Shown here in pieces: positions 51,765-59,852 of a stretch of 64,000 nucleotides of DNA. How positions within the stretch are numbered: position 1 is the stretch's first letter; the number at the start of each line of letters is the position of its first letter. The translations under genes were made by a program, and so were the position numbers. The DNA is from RHKX01 sp963826475 (GTDB lineage Bacteria > Actinomycetota > Thermoleophilia > Solirubrobacterales > 70-9). The notes under the pieces were generated by a model. It worked only from the letters and a program-made list of their open reading frames with translations, was not told where the DNA came from and searched no databases. The stretch is from the NCBI GenBank assembly GCA_963826475.1, contig CAWGXC010000003.1, positions 992,001 to 1,056,000 on the forward strand, given 5' to 3'.

Positions 51765-52298
51765 TCAGCTGATGCCGGCGCCCTTGCGCTGGTTGCACTC
51801 GTCGCAGAGAAGCTGCAGGTTGGCCTCCAGGCTCGAGCCACCCAGTGCGAGTGGGATGACGTGGTCGAACTGCAACAGCGCCGTTGCGCCGCACTCAGCG
51901 CAGCGGCCGCCATCGCGCTCGAACACCGCCAGTCGCACATCGCGGGGGATCTTCGTCCGCTCAGGCCTCCCGGTCGGCCCCTCTTCCCGCGCCATCAGCC
52001 CGTGCGCGCGGTCGAGCTGTCGCTGCTTGCGCCGCTCCCGGTCAAGGACGAGGGCCTTGACGTCATCGGCATCGAGGCCCTCCTGCTCCCAGTAGGGGTC
52101 ACCGTGAAACATCCAATAGCGGCGCGCACCGAGCTCGGCGACGAGCACCGGGAGCTCCGTCTGCCGATCGAGCAGATGAAGCCAGGCCCGCCGGCTCAGC
52201 GCACGCCCGGCGGCATCCGTCCCCACGTGAAACCGGTAATGGCGGCCGAGCAGCGAACGCGACTCCTCGAATCCGGCGTTGGTGGCGATCCTGAGCAT
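51765..52298 (-). CDS. HNH endonuclease family protein
   Basis: 177 aa. The C-terminal HNH/zinc-ribbon module is complete: CAEC, 'FDHVIPLALGG', 'NLQLLCDECNQRKG'. The N-terminal ~110 residues are unassigned with Trp/Tyr-rich 'YWMFHGDPYWEQEG'. Such stand-alone chromosomal HNH proteins are common in actinobacteria and need not be mobile; no intron, intein or phage gene is nearby. The target is unknown. Confidence 0.82.
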   Translation of the reverse strand: MLRIATNAGFEESRSLLGRHYRFHVGTDAAGRALSRRAWLHLLDRQTELPVLVAELGARRYWMFHGDPYWEQEGLDADDVKALVLDRERRKQRQLDRAHGLMAREEGPTGRPERTKIPRDVRLAVFERDGGRCAECGATALLQFDHVIPLALGGSSLEANLQLLCDECNQRKGAGIS

Positions 52299-52359
52299 CT
52301 CCGGGGACGCTAGAGCGACGACCGGATAGCGGCCGTCGGGCGCAAGCGAGCCTGCAGCG

Positions 52360-53379
52360 TCAGCCGCCGATGGCGCTCATCGAGCGGGCCGGCGGGCGAA
52401 AGCCGGTCTCGCCGACCCGGTGCTTGAGCTCCTTGCGCCAGACGGCGTCACGGATGATCTCCTCGATTCCGGCGTCGGTCACTCCTGCCCGCAGCGGCTC
52501 GCGCAGATCGGTTTCGTGCATCGAGAACAGACACGTCCGCAGCTTTCCCTCGGCGGTCAACCGCAACCGGTTGCAGTCGGAGCAGAACGGCTCGCTGACC
52601 GGATTGATGAAGCCCATCTCCCCCTTGCCGTCGGCGAAGTCGAAGACCCGCGCGGTCGCCGATGCCTCCCGCTCTCGCTCGATCATCGGGTGGTCCCTTT
52701 CGATCAACGCGCGGATCTCCTCGCCCGTCAGCACCGCATCCGGGGTCCATTCTTGATCGGCGTCGAGCGGCATGAACTCGATGAAGCGCACCTGGTAGTC
52801 CGTGGTCCGGGCGAACTCGGCGAAGGCCGAGACCTCGCGCTCGGTGAAGTCGCGCATCGCCACGGCGTTGATCTTGATCGGCCGGATCGACTCGAAGGCG
52901 CCGATCGCCTCCAGGCCGCGCATCACCTGCGGTAGGGCATCCCGACGCGTGATCGAGAAGAACCGATCGCGGGCGAGCGAATCGATCGAGACGTTGACCC
53001 GGCCGATGCCGGCGGCCACGAGCGCCGCGGCGTCGCGCTCGAGCAGGTAGCCGTTGGTCGTCAGGGAGAGATCCTCGATCCCGTCGATCGCCGCCAGCTT
53101 CGCGACCAGCCGGGGAAAGTCGCGGCGGACCAGAGGCTCGCCGCCGGTCAGCCTGACGTCCTCGATGCCGAGCCCGACGAACAACCCGACGAGGCGCTCG
53201 ATCTCCTCGAAGCTGAGGATCTCCTCGCGCTCGAGCCACGGCAACCCGTCGGCCGGCATGCAGTACTGACAGCGAAAGTTGCAGCGGTCGGTGACCGAGA
53301 CCCTCAGGTCCGAGATCGGCCGCCCGTGGGCGTCACGCAAGCTCTCCCGTTCGATTGCCACCCCTTCATCTTGGCGCAT
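52360..53379 (-). CDS. moaA: GTP 3',8-cyclase MoaA
   Basis: 339 aa radical SAM enzyme. The N-terminal [4Fe-4S] motif is 'CNFRCQYC' (about 33-40), the SAM-binding 'LTGGEPLVRRDF' follows and the second cluster is 'FCSDCNRLRLT...RTCLF' near 270-285. The C-terminus ends in the conserved Gly-Gly. It performs the first step of Moco synthesis with MoaC (encoded at 31570). Its start overlaps the stop of the GDPD fusion gene by 14 bp. Confidence 0.95.
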   Translation of the reverse strand: MRQDEGVAIERESLRDAHGRPISDLRVSVTDRCNFRCQYCMPADGLPWLEREEILSFEEIERLVGLFVGLGIEDVRLTGGEPLVRRDFPRLVAKLAAIDGIEDLSLTTNGYLLERDAAALVAAGIGRVNVSIDSLARDRFFSITRRDALPQVMRGLEAIGAFESIRPIKINAVAMRDFTEREVSAFAEFARTTDYQVRFIEFMPLDADQEWTPDAVLTGEEIRALIERDHPMIEREREASATARVFDFADGKGEMGFINPVSEPFCSDCNRLRLTAEGKLRTCLFSMHETDLREPLRAGVTDAGIEEIIRDAVWRKELKHRVGETGFRPPARSMSAIGG

Positions 53380-56053
53380 CCCGACCCTGGCGCCGGACCC
53401 GTTCGCAGCTGCCGTCCACCCGATCCCTCCTGCCGGCGAAGGCGATGTCGCGGCCGGGCCCGCAGCTCAACCTGTCCTTGCCGGGCCCACCTCGCACGCA
53501 GTCGGCGCCCCGGCCCGAGCTGATCCGGTCGGGTCCGGCGAGCCCGAGGATCCTGTCTCCTCGGGGCGTCCCGGAAAGGTGCTCACCGAGGCTGCTCCCG
53601 ACGTGCAGGTTGGCGCAGCTTCCCGGCACGGTCACGCTGCCCGTATTGCAATTCGGCCGCCTCCGGTCCGGCGGAAACGGCAGATCGGCGACAACCGCGG
53701 TCTCGAGATAGTCGTTTTCCCGCGCCTGCCCCGAGCCCGCGTCGAGGGCGCTGCCCACCTTGCGGAGCTGATCGCGGGGGCCGTCGGGAGCGGCCCAGTC
53801 GGCGAGCCCGAGGAATTGACGCTTGGGACCCGCGTAGACCTCGTATGCGGCGGGGTCGCTCTCGGGCATGTCGGGCAGGAAGGTGCCATCGCCGACGTAA
53901 TTGCAGCTCGCCCCCGCCCTCTTCGGGCCCCGCAGTCCCCGCTGGGTGATGGCGGTCTGTCCATCGAAGGGGAGGTCGGCGAGGTTGCCGACCATGTGCG
54001 GCGTCACGTTGTAGTCGAACGAGACGGTCGGGTCGGCCGAGGAACGCCAGGTCGAGCTCATCCACTCCAGCGGCTGCCACCCGCTCGGGGTCGCCCAGCG
54101 ACCGGGGTTCGCCTCGTCCTGCATGACCAGGTTGGTGCCGAGCTGCTCGAGGCAATACATGTAGTACCTCGAGGTGTCCGAGCAGGGATCGACTCCAGCG
54201 GGCGGAGCCTGTCCATACGGCGACACAGGCTCACCGTCGTAGACGAACGCGGGCAGGCTGGTCGCGAATGACATCCGCGCCTTCGTCCCTGGGATCCGAT
54301 ACGGCCGGAGATTGTCGACCGCGTCAGGACCGGTGCTCGGGCCGGACGTCAGCCCGATCAGCTTCTCGATGTCGGTGAGCGGCACCTTCTCGTTGCTCGC
54401 GACCACGTTCCGCAGCGGCCGCGGGCCCTCCTTGCGAATGTCCCTGGGACCCCACATCAACGCCTCGTTGTAGACCTCCGGAGAGGTGGCGACGAAGACG
54501 CTGTCGGGCCTGGGGAGGTCGGGGTCGGCGAAAGCCGCGATCTCGCTCGGATCGACCGACTCGCGGAACTCGGTCTGATCGTTGGAGCCGAGGATGTAGA
54601 GGTGGTAGCGCCTGGCTATGTCGCTGAAGGTCTGCATCCAGCCGCGGGCGAAGGTGTCGGTGCCCGCCACGAAGGGGGCCGCGAACGGCCCGATTCCGCC
54701 GAAGCGCGACTGGTAGGCGCTCACCTGGCTGGAGTAGCCGGCATTGAGCGAGGTCAAGGCGTAGGCGACCCCGCAGGGCGGCCCCACGCCGGCGCAGCCG
54801 GGGGCGGTACCGCCGTCGGCGAACGTGTCGCGGGTCGGTTCGCCGCGACTCCCGGTGGCGAGGGTCATCAGGCCGACGTCCTCGGTCAGGGCGACGACGT
54901 TGGGGCGGTCGTCCGCCAACCGGGGCTCCACGTACTCGCGGATCATGCATTCGATCTTGGTCCGGAAGGCGTCGTAGGTCGTGACGTTCGCCAAGTCCTG
55001 CTTGAACTGCAGGGCGAACACCCGCGGTCCGCTGTCATCGGGGTGAAAGCTCTCGATCGGGGTCGCCAGATTGCTCGCCTCGGTCTTCGCGCAGTCCGAC
55101 CGGCTCGGTGGCTTCGGCATCGGCGCCGCCTTCGGCTGCACCGAGGCGACGACGCGCCGCGCCATCCGGGGGTCGTTGGTGATGAACGCATCGACCCCGA
55201 GCTTCGTCGCCTCGCCGATGTCAGCCGCGGTGTCGAGCGTGAACGGAACCACGCGGAGCCCGAGGGAATGGGCGTTCTGTACGTAGGAGGCGCTCACCGG
55301 CCACTGAGGCGAGACGTACTCGTAGCCGTTCGAGGCCGCGAGATTCGGCCCGGCGTCGTTGAGGTTGCTGAGGGTCAGATAGGAGGTGTCGGTGCGGTCG
55401 AAGTAGGGGTCGGCCTCGATCACGTCGAGGTTCGGCGGCCAGAAGCTCTGCACGATCAGCCTGCTGGGCGGAAAGCCGGTTGCCTTGATCTGGGCGGCGA
55501 CCGTCTGCGCGTAGGCGGGCGACGCCCCGGGATCGAAGTCGTTGTCGCCCGGAATGTTCTTGATCTCGAGGTTGACCTCGCCACCCGCCTTCCTCGCCAC
55601 CCGCAGCGCCTGCCCCAGCGAGGGGATCTCGGCGCGGCGATCGTCGTTCGGGCCGAGGTGGCGGTCGTTGCCCTCGGTCCCCAGCAGATCGAGATCGCAG
55701 TCGTGCCGGAGTTGCGAGAAGGTCTTCGAGTTGACCGGCCCCTCGCAGTCGGTGGTGCGGTCGAGGGTGTCATCGTGGATCACCACCGCGCGCCCGTCGC
55801 TCGACAGCTTGATGTCCATCTCGAGCACGAAACCTCGCTTGGCCGCGTTGCGGAACGCCGGCAGCGAGCTCTCGGGGAAGATCGGCCGCTGCTTGCCGTG
55901 GACGGTCGTCAGCGAGCCGCCGCGATGAGCGTGGATGTACGGAGACGCACTTGCGACCGCCGTCGAACCCAGCGAGCAGCACACGGCGGCGACCACCGCG
56001 AGCAGCGCTCCTCCTTTTCCACTCAACGCGTTCGTGCGGACCCTCTCCTCCAC
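53366..56053 (-). CDS. Secreted GDPD - nitrilase-like - calcium-repeat-like fusion protein
   Basis: 895 aa from a GTG at 56053 (an ATG at 56131 would add 26 residues). The signal peptide ends near 'VASAS' (about 37). Residues ~40-305 are a glycerophosphodiester phosphodiesterase: 'HAHRGG', 'PESSLPAF', 'EMDIKLSSDG', 'VIHDDTLDRTT'. Residues ~342-775 resemble a carbon-nitrogen hydrolase: start 'VFALQFKQDL', Glu in 'VVALTEDVG' (about 391), 'LYILGSND', 'YNEALMWGP', Lys in 'SNEKVPL' (about 556); the Cys nucleophile is not certain. Residues ~825-885 carry short 'GDRILG', 'GPDRISSGRGAD', 'GGPGKDRL' units like RTX calcium repeats. Probably an extracellular phospholipid-head-group enzyme. Confidence 0.75.
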   Translation of the reverse strand: MEERVRTNALSGKGGALLAVVAAVCCSLGSTAVASASPYIHAHRGGSLTTVHGKQRPIFPESSLPAFRNAAKRGFVLEMDIKLSSDGRAVVIHDDTLDRTTDCEGPVNSKTFSQLRHDCDLDLLGTEGNDRHLGPNDDRRAEIPSLGQALRVARKAGGEVNLEIKNIPGDNDFDPGASPAYAQTVAAQIKATGFPPSRLIVQSFWPPNLDVIEADPYFDRTDTSYLTLSNLNDAGPNLAASNGYEYVSPQWPVSASYVQNAHSLGLRVVPFTLDTAADIGEATKLGVDAFITNDPRMARRVVASVQPKAAPMPKPPSRSDCAKTEASNLATPIESFHPDDSGPRVFALQFKQDLANVTTYDAFRTKIECMIREYVEPRLADDRPNVVALTEDVGLMTLATGSRGEPTRDTFADGGTAPGCAGVGPPCGVAYALTSLNAGYSSQVSAYQSRFGGIGPFAAPFVAGTDTFARGWMQTFSDIARRYHLYILGSNDQTEFRESVDPSEIAAFADPDLPRPDSVFVATSPEVYNEALMWGPRDIRKEGPRPLRNVVASNEKVPLTDIEKLIGLTSGPSTGPDAVDNLRPYRIPGTKARMSFATSLPAFVYDGEPVSPYGQAPPAGVDPCSDTSRYYMYCLEQLGTNLVMQDEANPGRWATPSGWQPLEWMSSTWRSSADPTVSFDYNVTPHMVGNLADLPFDGQTAITQRGLRGPKRAGASCNYVGDGTFLPDMPESDPAAYEVYAGPKRQFLGLADWAAPDGPRDQLRKVGSALDAGSGQARENDYLETAVVADLPFPPDRRRPNCNTGSVTVPGSCANLHVGSSLGEHLSGTPRGDRILGLAGPDRISSGRGADCVRGGPGKDRLSCGPGRDIAFAGRRDRVDGSCERVRRQGRDAPR

Positions 56054-56142
56054 CGCGCGGCAGTCTATCCGCGGCTGGATAGGATCGTTCGATTGGCGAT
56101 ACCGGCGCTCAGTCCGGGACGGAATCGACATCGGAGGCTCGA

Positions 56143-56547
56143 ATGTTGTTCGGCGATGAGCATGTGAAGCGCTATCAGGAGACCGATGGCGAGGAGGGCT
56201 ACATCTGGCAGAACGGGACCACGATCCTCATCCTGACCACGAAGGGTCGCCGCTCGGGGGAGGACCGGAGCACGCCGCTGATCTTCAACGAGCACGGCGG
56301 CGATTACCTGGTCGTCGCCTCCAAGGGCGGCGCCGACGACCCTCCCGCGTGGTACCTGAACATGCAGGAGGAGCCCGAGGTCGGCGTTCAGATCAAAGGC
56401 GACGAGTTCCGGGCGCGATCTCGCGACGCCACGCCCGAGGAGAAGCCTGAGATGTGGAGCCGGATGGTCGCGAGCTGGCCCGACTACGACGAGTACCAGA
56501 AGCAGACCGACCGGGAGATTCCCGTCGTGGTCCTCGAGCGCATCTGA
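56143..56547 (+). CDS. F420-dependent (deazaflavin) nitroreductase family protein
   Basis: 134 aa, GGAGG upstream. This DDN-like split-barrel protein has 'LILTTKGRRSGEDRSTPLIF' region (about 30-49) and 'GGADDPPAWYLNM' (about 62-74), both diagnostic of the deazaflavin-dependent nitroreductase family. Relatives use F420H2 to reduce quinones or nitro compounds. It implies F420 in this organism. In frame directly after its TGA comes a hydrophobic segment that continues into the DUF2993 gene. Confidence 0.87.
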   Translation: MLFGDEHVKRYQETDGEEGYIWQNGTTILILTTKGRRSGEDRSTPLIFNEHGGDYLVVASKGGADDPPAWYLNMQEEPEVGVQIKGDEFRARSRDATPEEKPEMWSRMVASWPDYDEYQKQTDREIPVVVLERI

Positions 56548-56592
56548 CCCTCGCCGCTCTTCGCCCTCCTCACCCTCGGCCTCGCGCTGTGC

Positions 56593-57183
56593 GTGGGCGC
56601 AGTGCAGCTTGCGATCCCGCGCGTTGCGGCCGTGAAGGTTCGAAGGCAGCTGACGCGTGGTGGCGGCACGGCTGAGGTGCGCATCCGGGCACTGCCGGCG
56701 ACCCGGCTGCTGCGGAACTCCGGAGAGCTGATCGAAGTGCGCGGGCGCGGGCTGGAGATCGGGCTCGGCGGGATGTCGGACGCGGGGCGGCCGGGCGGTC
56801 TGAGCGCGCTCGACGGCTTCGCGGACGTCGATGTCGAACTCGTGAGATTTCGCGCCGGTCCCTTCAGGGTCGCGGCGTTCGTGCTGACCCGGTCGAAGGG
56901 TGGGACCTATGCGATGGCCGCCCAGGCGAGCGCCTCCGCCGGCGAGCTCGCCCGCATCGGCGCCGAGATGCTCCCGGCGGTCCCCGGCTCCGCCCAACTC
57001 AGGGCACTCGGTCTGCCGCTCGGGTCGCGCGCAATTCCAATCTCGATTCAGGTCGAGCTGGAAAGCCGAGGAGGGCGGCTGGAGGTGCTCGCGGGAGGGG
57101 GGAAGATCGCCGGCTATCCGGCGGGTCCGATCGCCGCGGCCATCGCCGCGGCCGTGGCTCGGCGCCTGGAGATCGCCCCCTGA
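56593..57183 (+). CDS. DUF2993 (LmeA-like) phospholipid-binding protein
   Basis: 196 aa if read from GTG 56593. The beta-rich sequence ('GRGLEIGLGG', 'DVDVELVRFRAGPF', 'ISIQVELESRGGRLEV') fits DUF2993/LmeA, periplasmic lipid-binding proteins of actinobacteria. The family normally has an N-terminal membrane or signal helix. Here such a helix ('LFALLTLGLALCVGAV') is encoded from 56557, but no ATG, GTG or TTG precedes it before the in-frame TGA at 56545. So either the annotated GTG start removes most of the helix, or a rare start, readthrough or sequence error is involved. Confidence 0.65.
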   Translation: MGAVQLAIPRVAAVKVRRQLTRGGGTAEVRIRALPATRLLRNSGELIEVRGRGLEIGLGGMSDAGRPGGLSALDGFADVDVELVRFRAGPFRVAAFVLTRSKGGTYAMAAQASASAGELARIGAEMLPAVPGSAQLRALGLPLGSRAIPISIQVELESRGGRLEVLAGGGKIAGYPAGPIAAAIAAAVARRLEIAP

Positions 57184-57193
57184 GCCCACCCGA

Positions 57194-57215
57194 AGGCCGC
57201 GCCACGCCGCGGCCT
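57194..57215 (+). terminator. Hairpin after the DUF2993 gene
   Basis: AGGCCGCG (57194-57201) pairs with CGCGGCCT (57208-57215) around CCACGC. Only a short AT stretch (CATTAAAG) follows, so it is a weak intrinsic terminator. Confidence 0.5.
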
Positions 57216-57255
57216 CATTAAAGCGCTGGAGAATCGCGGCCGATCACGTCATTTG

Positions 57256-58935
57256 ATGGCTTCGATCTCCGCGGACGAGTCGCCGATGTCGTCCCTCAGA
57301 AACAGCGAGTTCGAGTTGCGCCTGATGGCGAGAGTCCTGGCGGGACTGTTCGGCGCCGGCGCCACCCTGGCGCTCGTGACCATCCTGCTGCCCCACACAG
57401 CGGACGCAAACGACGCGGGGCTGGTCGCGACCGTCGCCGTCGCCTACGTCGTCGCCGCGCTTCTCTACGCGCAGGCCGACAGCGTGCCCGCCGTCCTGCT
57501 GTCGGTGGCGCTCGCCTGGGGCAGCGTGCTGATCACGGCGGTGGCCCACTTCTCCGGCGAGACGCCGAGCCCGCTGGTCTTCTTCTACCTCTGGATTTTC
57601 CTCTACTCCGCCTACTTCTTCAGCACCCTCGTCTCGGCGATGCAGATCGGCTTCGTCGGCATCGCCTACGCGTCCGTCCTCATCGCCGACCCTCCCGAGG
57701 GAGGAGTCGCCGAGTGGTGGCTGGTCGGCGTCGGCTCCTTGCTCGTCGGAGCGCTCGTGATCGCGATCATGCGCCGCCACGTCGAGGAGCTGATCCTGCG
57801 TCTGCATGGGGCGGCCCGCACCGACCCTCTGACGACCCTCACCAACCGGCGAGGGTTCCGCGAACAGCTCGACCTGGAGATCGAGCGCGCCCGCCGCAGC
57901 GGGACCGCGATGACCGTCGCGCTCGGCGACATCGATCATTTCAAGCACGTCAACGACCACTCTGGACATCAGGTCGGTGACGTTGCCCTGACTCGCATCG
58001 GCCGGGTTCTGTTCGAAGGCAAGCGCGTAACCGACTTCGTGGCCCGGATCGGCGGCGAGGAGTTCGCGCTGATCTTCCCCAGCTCCGAGGGGGCCGACGC
58101 GCACGCCGTCGCCGAGCGACTGCGCGGGGAGGTGCGCAAGGAGTTCGATGCCGACCCGGTGCAGCTGACGATCAGCTTCGGCGTCGCGCAGTACCCCATC
58201 CACGGCGAGACAGCCAGCTCGTTGCTGCGCGCCGTCGACGAGGCCCTCTACGAGGCGAAGGAGAGCGGCCGCAATCGCACGGTCCTCCACACCGACGAGC
58301 TCCGCGGCAGGCTCGGAGACAACGAGTCGGCCATCGACGTGGAGGGCGAGCGCTTCGTCGCGGTGATGCTCTCGTTCGCAGAGGCCGTCGACCTCCGGTT
58401 CAGCGGTAGGGCACGGCACTCCGAAACGGTTGGTCGCTACGCCGAGACGATGGCCCGCGAGCTCGGCCTTTCCGAGATGCAAGTCGGCCGGGTCCGCCTC
58501 GCCGGCATGCTCCACGACATCGGCAAGGCCGGAATCCCCGACAGCATCCTCCACAAGGCCGGCCGTCTGACCGACCACGAATTCGCTCAGATCAAGGCCC
58601 ACCCCGGGCTCGGGGCGCAGATCCTCGAGCACGTCTGTCTCGAGGACGTCAGGGCCTGGGTCGCCGCCCACCACGAGCGGCCCGACGGAACCGGCTATCC
58701 GCTCGGGCTGAAGGGCGCCGAGATCTCACTGGAGTCGCAGATCATCGCCGTCGCCGACGCCTATGAGGCGATGACCAGCGATCGCGCCTACCGCGACGCG
58801 ATCGGATTCGACGCCGCCAGGGCCGAGCTGCGCCGCTGCTCCGGAACCCAGTTCGATCCGCGCGTGGTGGAGGCGCTCCTCTCGGCGATCAGCACGAGAC
58901 CCGCCCTCACCGAGGTGCCTCTCACCCCCGCCTGA
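57256..58935 (+). CDS. Membrane GGDEF + HD-GYP cyclic-di-GMP protein
   Basis: 559 aa from the ATG at 57256 (a TTG directly precedes it). About six membrane spans lie within residues 25-172. The GGDEF domain (about 185-345) has an intact GGEEF site at 266-270 and an RxxD inhibitory I-site at 257-260 ('RVTD', five residues before GGEEF). The HD-GYP domain (about 365-550) has 'LHDIGK' and 'HHERPDGTGYP', both intact. So one protein can in principle make and break c-di-GMP; which activity wins is not predictable. No recognisable sensor domain beyond the membrane part. Confidence 0.9.
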   Translation: MASISADESPMSSLRNSEFELRLMARVLAGLFGAGATLALVTILLPHTADANDAGLVATVAVAYVVAALLYAQADSVPAVLLSVALAWGSVLITAVAHFSGETPSPLVFFYLWIFLYSAYFFSTLVSAMQIGFVGIAYASVLIADPPEGGVAEWWLVGVGSLLVGALVIAIMRRHVEELILRLHGAARTDPLTTLTNRRGFREQLDLEIERARRSGTAMTVALGDIDHFKHVNDHSGHQVGDVALTRIGRVLFEGKRVTDFVARIGGEEFALIFPSSEGADAHAVAERLRGEVRKEFDADPVQLTISFGVAQYPIHGETASSLLRAVDEALYEAKESGRNRTVLHTDELRGRLGDNESAIDVEGERFVAVMLSFAEAVDLRFSGRARHSETVGRYAETMARELGLSEMQVGRVRLAGMLHDIGKAGIPDSILHKAGRLTDHEFAQIKAHPGLGAQILEHVCLEDVRAWVAAHHERPDGTGYPLGLKGAEISLESQIIAVADAYEAMTSDRAYRDAIGFDAARAELRRCSGTQFDPRVVEALLSAISTRPALTEVPLTPA

Positions 58936-58979
58936 TCTCCGGCACGCGGCCGGCGGCGGCGATCTGGGAGGGTTCAAGG

Positions 58980-59474
58980 GTGAGTGATTCAGATACAAGC
59001 GCAGAGTTGACGGGGGAATCGATCACGGCCGAGGGGCTCGATGAGCTCCGGGCCGAGGTCGAGGAGCTCGAGGGAACCGGCCGGAAGGAGATGGCTGAGC
59101 GCATCAAGAACGCGCGTGAGCTGGGCGATCTCAAGGAGAACGCCGATTACCACATCGCCAAGGAGGACCAGGCTCATCTGGAGACGCGGATCAAGCGGCT
59201 TCGCATGCGGCTACGCGATGCCGTCGTCGTCGAGGTCGACTCCGCCGCGGCCACCTATGCCTTCGGTCGCACCGCCGATGTCCTCGACGTCTCCAACGAC
59301 AAGGTTCACCGCTGGACGCTCGTCGGACCTACCGAGGCCGACATGGCCGCCGGTCGCATCTCCGCGGAGTCCCCGGTCGGACGCGCCCTGCGAGACCGCT
59401 CCGCCGGCGATGCGGTCGCCGTCGAGACCCCCGGCGGCGAGAAGACCTACAAGGTTCAGAAGCTCGTCGACTGA
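58980..59474 (+). CDS. greA: Transcription elongation factor GreA
   Basis: 164 aa from a GTG at 58980 with GGGAGG upstream. The N-terminal coiled coil (about 15-85) includes 'ERIKNARELGDLKENADYH' region, with the acidic tip 'DLKENADY' that stimulates RNA polymerase transcript cleavage. The C-terminal domain has 'ISAESPVGRAL' and 'GDAVAVETPGG'. It rescues backtracked RNA polymerase. It is 24 nt upstream of the PII gene and may share its transcript. Confidence 0.92.
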   Translation: MSDSDTSAELTGESITAEGLDELRAEVEELEGTGRKEMAERIKNARELGDLKENADYHIAKEDQAHLETRIKRLRMRLRDAVVVEVDSAAATYAFGRTADVLDVSNDKVHRWTLVGPTEADMAAGRISAESPVGRALRDRSAGDAVAVETPGGEKTYKVQKLVD

Positions 59475-59498
59475 CCTAGAGCAGCCCCCGGGAAAGAG

Positions 59499-59852
59499 AT
59501 GAAGCTCGTGATCGGCATCGTCCGCCCCGAAAAGGCGAATGACGTGCTCGAGGCCCTCTACCGAGCCAAGGTGCGCGGCGTGTCGATGACCCGGGTCCAG
59601 GGTCACGGCGGCGAGCTCGACCGAGTCGAGACCTACAGGGGGACGACCGTCAAGATGGGGCTCGCCGAGAAGGTTCGCTTCGAGATCGCCGTATCCGAGG
59701 CGTTCGTTCAGCCGACGATCGACGCTCTCTGCGAGAGCGCTCGGACCGGCGAGGTCGGCGACGGCAAGATCTTCGTGGTCCCGCTCGAGCGGGTAATCCG
59801 GATCCGCACGGGCGAGACCGATCACGGCGCCGTGACTCCCGTCGACTCGTGA
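59499..59852 (+). CDS. glnK: PII-type nitrogen regulatory protein with altered T-loop
   Basis: 117 aa. PII signatures are present: 'MTRVQGHGGE', 'ETYRGT', and the C-loop 'ARTGEVGDGKIFVVPLERVIRIRTGE' region. The T-loop differs: where most PII proteins have RGAEY with Tyr51, this one has Arg47-Gly48-Thr49-Thr50-Val51, so the uridylylation/adenylylation tyrosine is missing. The Lys/Arg ATP-site residues look intact. It is GTGA-coupled to amt, as GlnK usually is, so it should gate the ammonium channel in response to ATP/ADP and 2-oxoglutarate without covalent modification. Confidence 0.87.
   Translation: MKLVIGIVRPEKANDVLEALYRAKVRGVSMTRVQGHGGELDRVETYRGTTVKMGLAEKVRFEIAVSEAFVQPTIDALCESARTGEVGDGKIFVVPLERVIRIRTGETDHGAVTPVDS

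Noticed and set aside
51765..52298. HNH protein as a homing endonuclease or mobile element
   Set aside because: No intron, intein, repeats, integrase or composition shift around it; the flanking genes are intact.
57244..58674. Minus-strand open frame opposite the GGDEF/HD-GYP gene
   Set aside because: No recognisable motif and low-complexity composition; the plus strand carries intact catalytic motifs over the same bases.
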